Positions 5,084 through 5,870 of a DNA stretch of 5,870 bases are shown here, piece by piece. Position 1 is the first letter of the stretch; each line of letters starts with the position of its first letter. Both the position numbers and the translations under genes were made by a program. Origin of the DNA: JANXVV01 sp038230975 (GTDB lineage: Bacteria > Planctomycetota > Phycisphaerae > Tepidisphaerales > Tepidisphaeraceae); assembly GCA_038230975.1 (NCBI GenBank), contig JBBRMF010000313.1, positions 1 to 5,870 on the forward strand. The letters run 5' to 3'. The notes beneath the pieces were generated by a model, which ran no database searches, was not told where the DNA came from, and saw only the letters and a program-made list of their open reading frames with translations.

Positions 5084-5870
5084 ATGAGCGCCAATTCCAC
5101 CGTTACTTCCATGCTCCTCATCTCGCCGCATGGTCGGCTGCTGGTGGATACCTCCGACTCAGTGGCCGTCAATGGATCAACTCACGCAGATCCGGCGGCA
5201 GCCGAGCGGATTGCTCGATCCTTTTCCAAAGATTGGATCACCGGGGTCCTTCACGTGTCAACGGTTGAACTGCGGACATGGCTGGCTCCTGACCTGGCCT
5301 ATCTGCGTGAATTTGGATGCCTCTACCTAACGCGCCTGTGTCACACTCCCGGAGTCGGCCAGGGGCTTGAATCCGCCGTCCAGATTCCCGAAATTCCTGT
5401 GCCGTCCCAGAGCGAATTGGAAGCGATGGCGCTGCGGGCTCCGCCGATGAAGGGGGTGGAATATCTGAACCCCGACGTGCTCTCAACCTGGTGGCACGAA
5501 CTGGATGTCGCCGTGCGCGGCGTAGCCAACAGGCATCCCGGTGGAGCGGCTGCGTATCTGCGTGAAACCAGTCCGATGTGGAGAACCGTCGGGCGCGTGA
5601 CCTTTCATCTGGCTGAGAACAAACGTGACGAGGACTACCCATTTGCCTTCATGGCGACATACGTGAGCGGCTTGACGCCGCAGGGAACGCCCCGGCATCT
5701 GCCTCTCAGTCATGCATTGCAGGAATACGCCGGAGCAAAGAACAAGCAGGCGTTGCTCTCGCTGCTCACGCCGATTCAGCATGCCTCGGAAAAGAGTTCC
5801 CTGACGCGTGAACTGGTGGAATCCGGTGCGGTTTATCAGGCGTCGGCGTGGACCCCTAAGCAGGCCTATC
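5084..5870 (+). CDS. N-terminal part of a large SNF2-family DEAD/DEAH-type helicase (partial, runs off right edge)
   Basis: The frame from ATG 5084 is open to the window end, giving 262 codons. The visible part is the region ahead of the ATPase core, so no Walker A or DEAH box is present here. I assign it by wording typical of large bacterial SNF2 proteins that carry the 'SNF2 helicase-associated' domain: DYPFAFMATYVSGL (about residues 187-200), then HLPLSHALQEYAGAKNKQAL, LLTPIQHASEKS, LTRELVESG and, at the very end, AWTPKQAY. In the family the last piece leads into a segment ending before the helicase core. No signal peptide or membrane segment is seen, so it should be cytoplasmic. Such proteins are DNA translocases, some linked to repair and some to defence; the actual role here is unknown. 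It is transcribed divergently from topB-recQ. The family call is from recall and cannot be confirmed without the C-terminal motor. Confidence 0.7.
   Translation, partial: MSANSTVTSMLLISPHGRLLVDTSDSVAVNGSTHADPAAAERIARSFSKDWITGVLHVSTVELRTWLAPDLAYLREFGCLYLTRLCHTPGVGQGLESAVQIPEIPVPSQSELEAMALRAPPMKGVEYLNPDVLSTWWHELDVAVRGVANRHPGGAAAYLRETSPMWRTVGRVTFHLAENKRDEDYPFAFMATYVSGLTPQGTPRHLPLSHALQEYAGAKNKQALLSLLTPIQHASEKSSLTRELVESGAVYQASAWTPKQAY

Noticed and set aside
5483..5782. Minus-strand open frame of 99 codons
   Set aside because: It is antisense to the SNF2-like gene, which has family-like sequence in the same interval.

Overview
The window is moderately GC-rich bacterial DNA carrying two divergently transcribed DNA-processing genes and, at the left, an eroded stretch. 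The wording of both proteins, the TTG start and the style of the integrase remnant suggest a planctomycete or another PVC-like or environmental lineage. That placement rests on memory of family sequences and is weak. No rRNA, tRNA, CRISPR array or intact mobile element was seen.

Layout. Positions 3-98 (+) hold what may be the last 31 codons of a gene entering from the left. Positions about 151-270 (+) hold the eroded C-terminal end of a tyrosine recombinase, with the HP(K)..Q..M.HS box still legible but the catalytic tyrosine segment thrown out of frame. Positions 271-589 have no credible gene, only a strong inverted repeat (471-493) and a weak A/T-rich hairpin (537-553). Positions 590-4636 (-) are one uninterrupted 1348-codon gene encoding a complete type IA topoisomerase III (TopB) joined through a roughly 60-residue Pro/Ser/Ala-rich linker to a complete RecQ helicase (helicase core, RQC zinc and winged-helix region, HRDC). 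Positions 4637-5083 are a 447-base divergent intergenic region rich in short palindromes and repeats. From 5084 to the right edge (+) runs the N-terminal 262 codons of a large protein that I recognise as the non-catalytic N-terminal part of an SNF2-family helicase.

How the parts fit. RecQ-family helicases and topoisomerase III act together as a 'dissolvasome' (Sgs1-Top3 in yeast, BLM-TOP3A in animals, RecQ-Top3 in E. coli) to unlink double Holliday junctions and converging replication forks. Here the partners are one polypeptide, so strict 1:1 stoichiometry and coupling are built in. The order, topoisomerase first and helicase second, is opposite to reverse gyrase, the familiar helicase-type IA topoisomerase fusion. 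This fusion is the main item of interest. The adjacent divergent SNF2-type gene, with a shared palindrome-rich regulatory region between them, suggests but does not prove a common genome-maintenance or accessory role.
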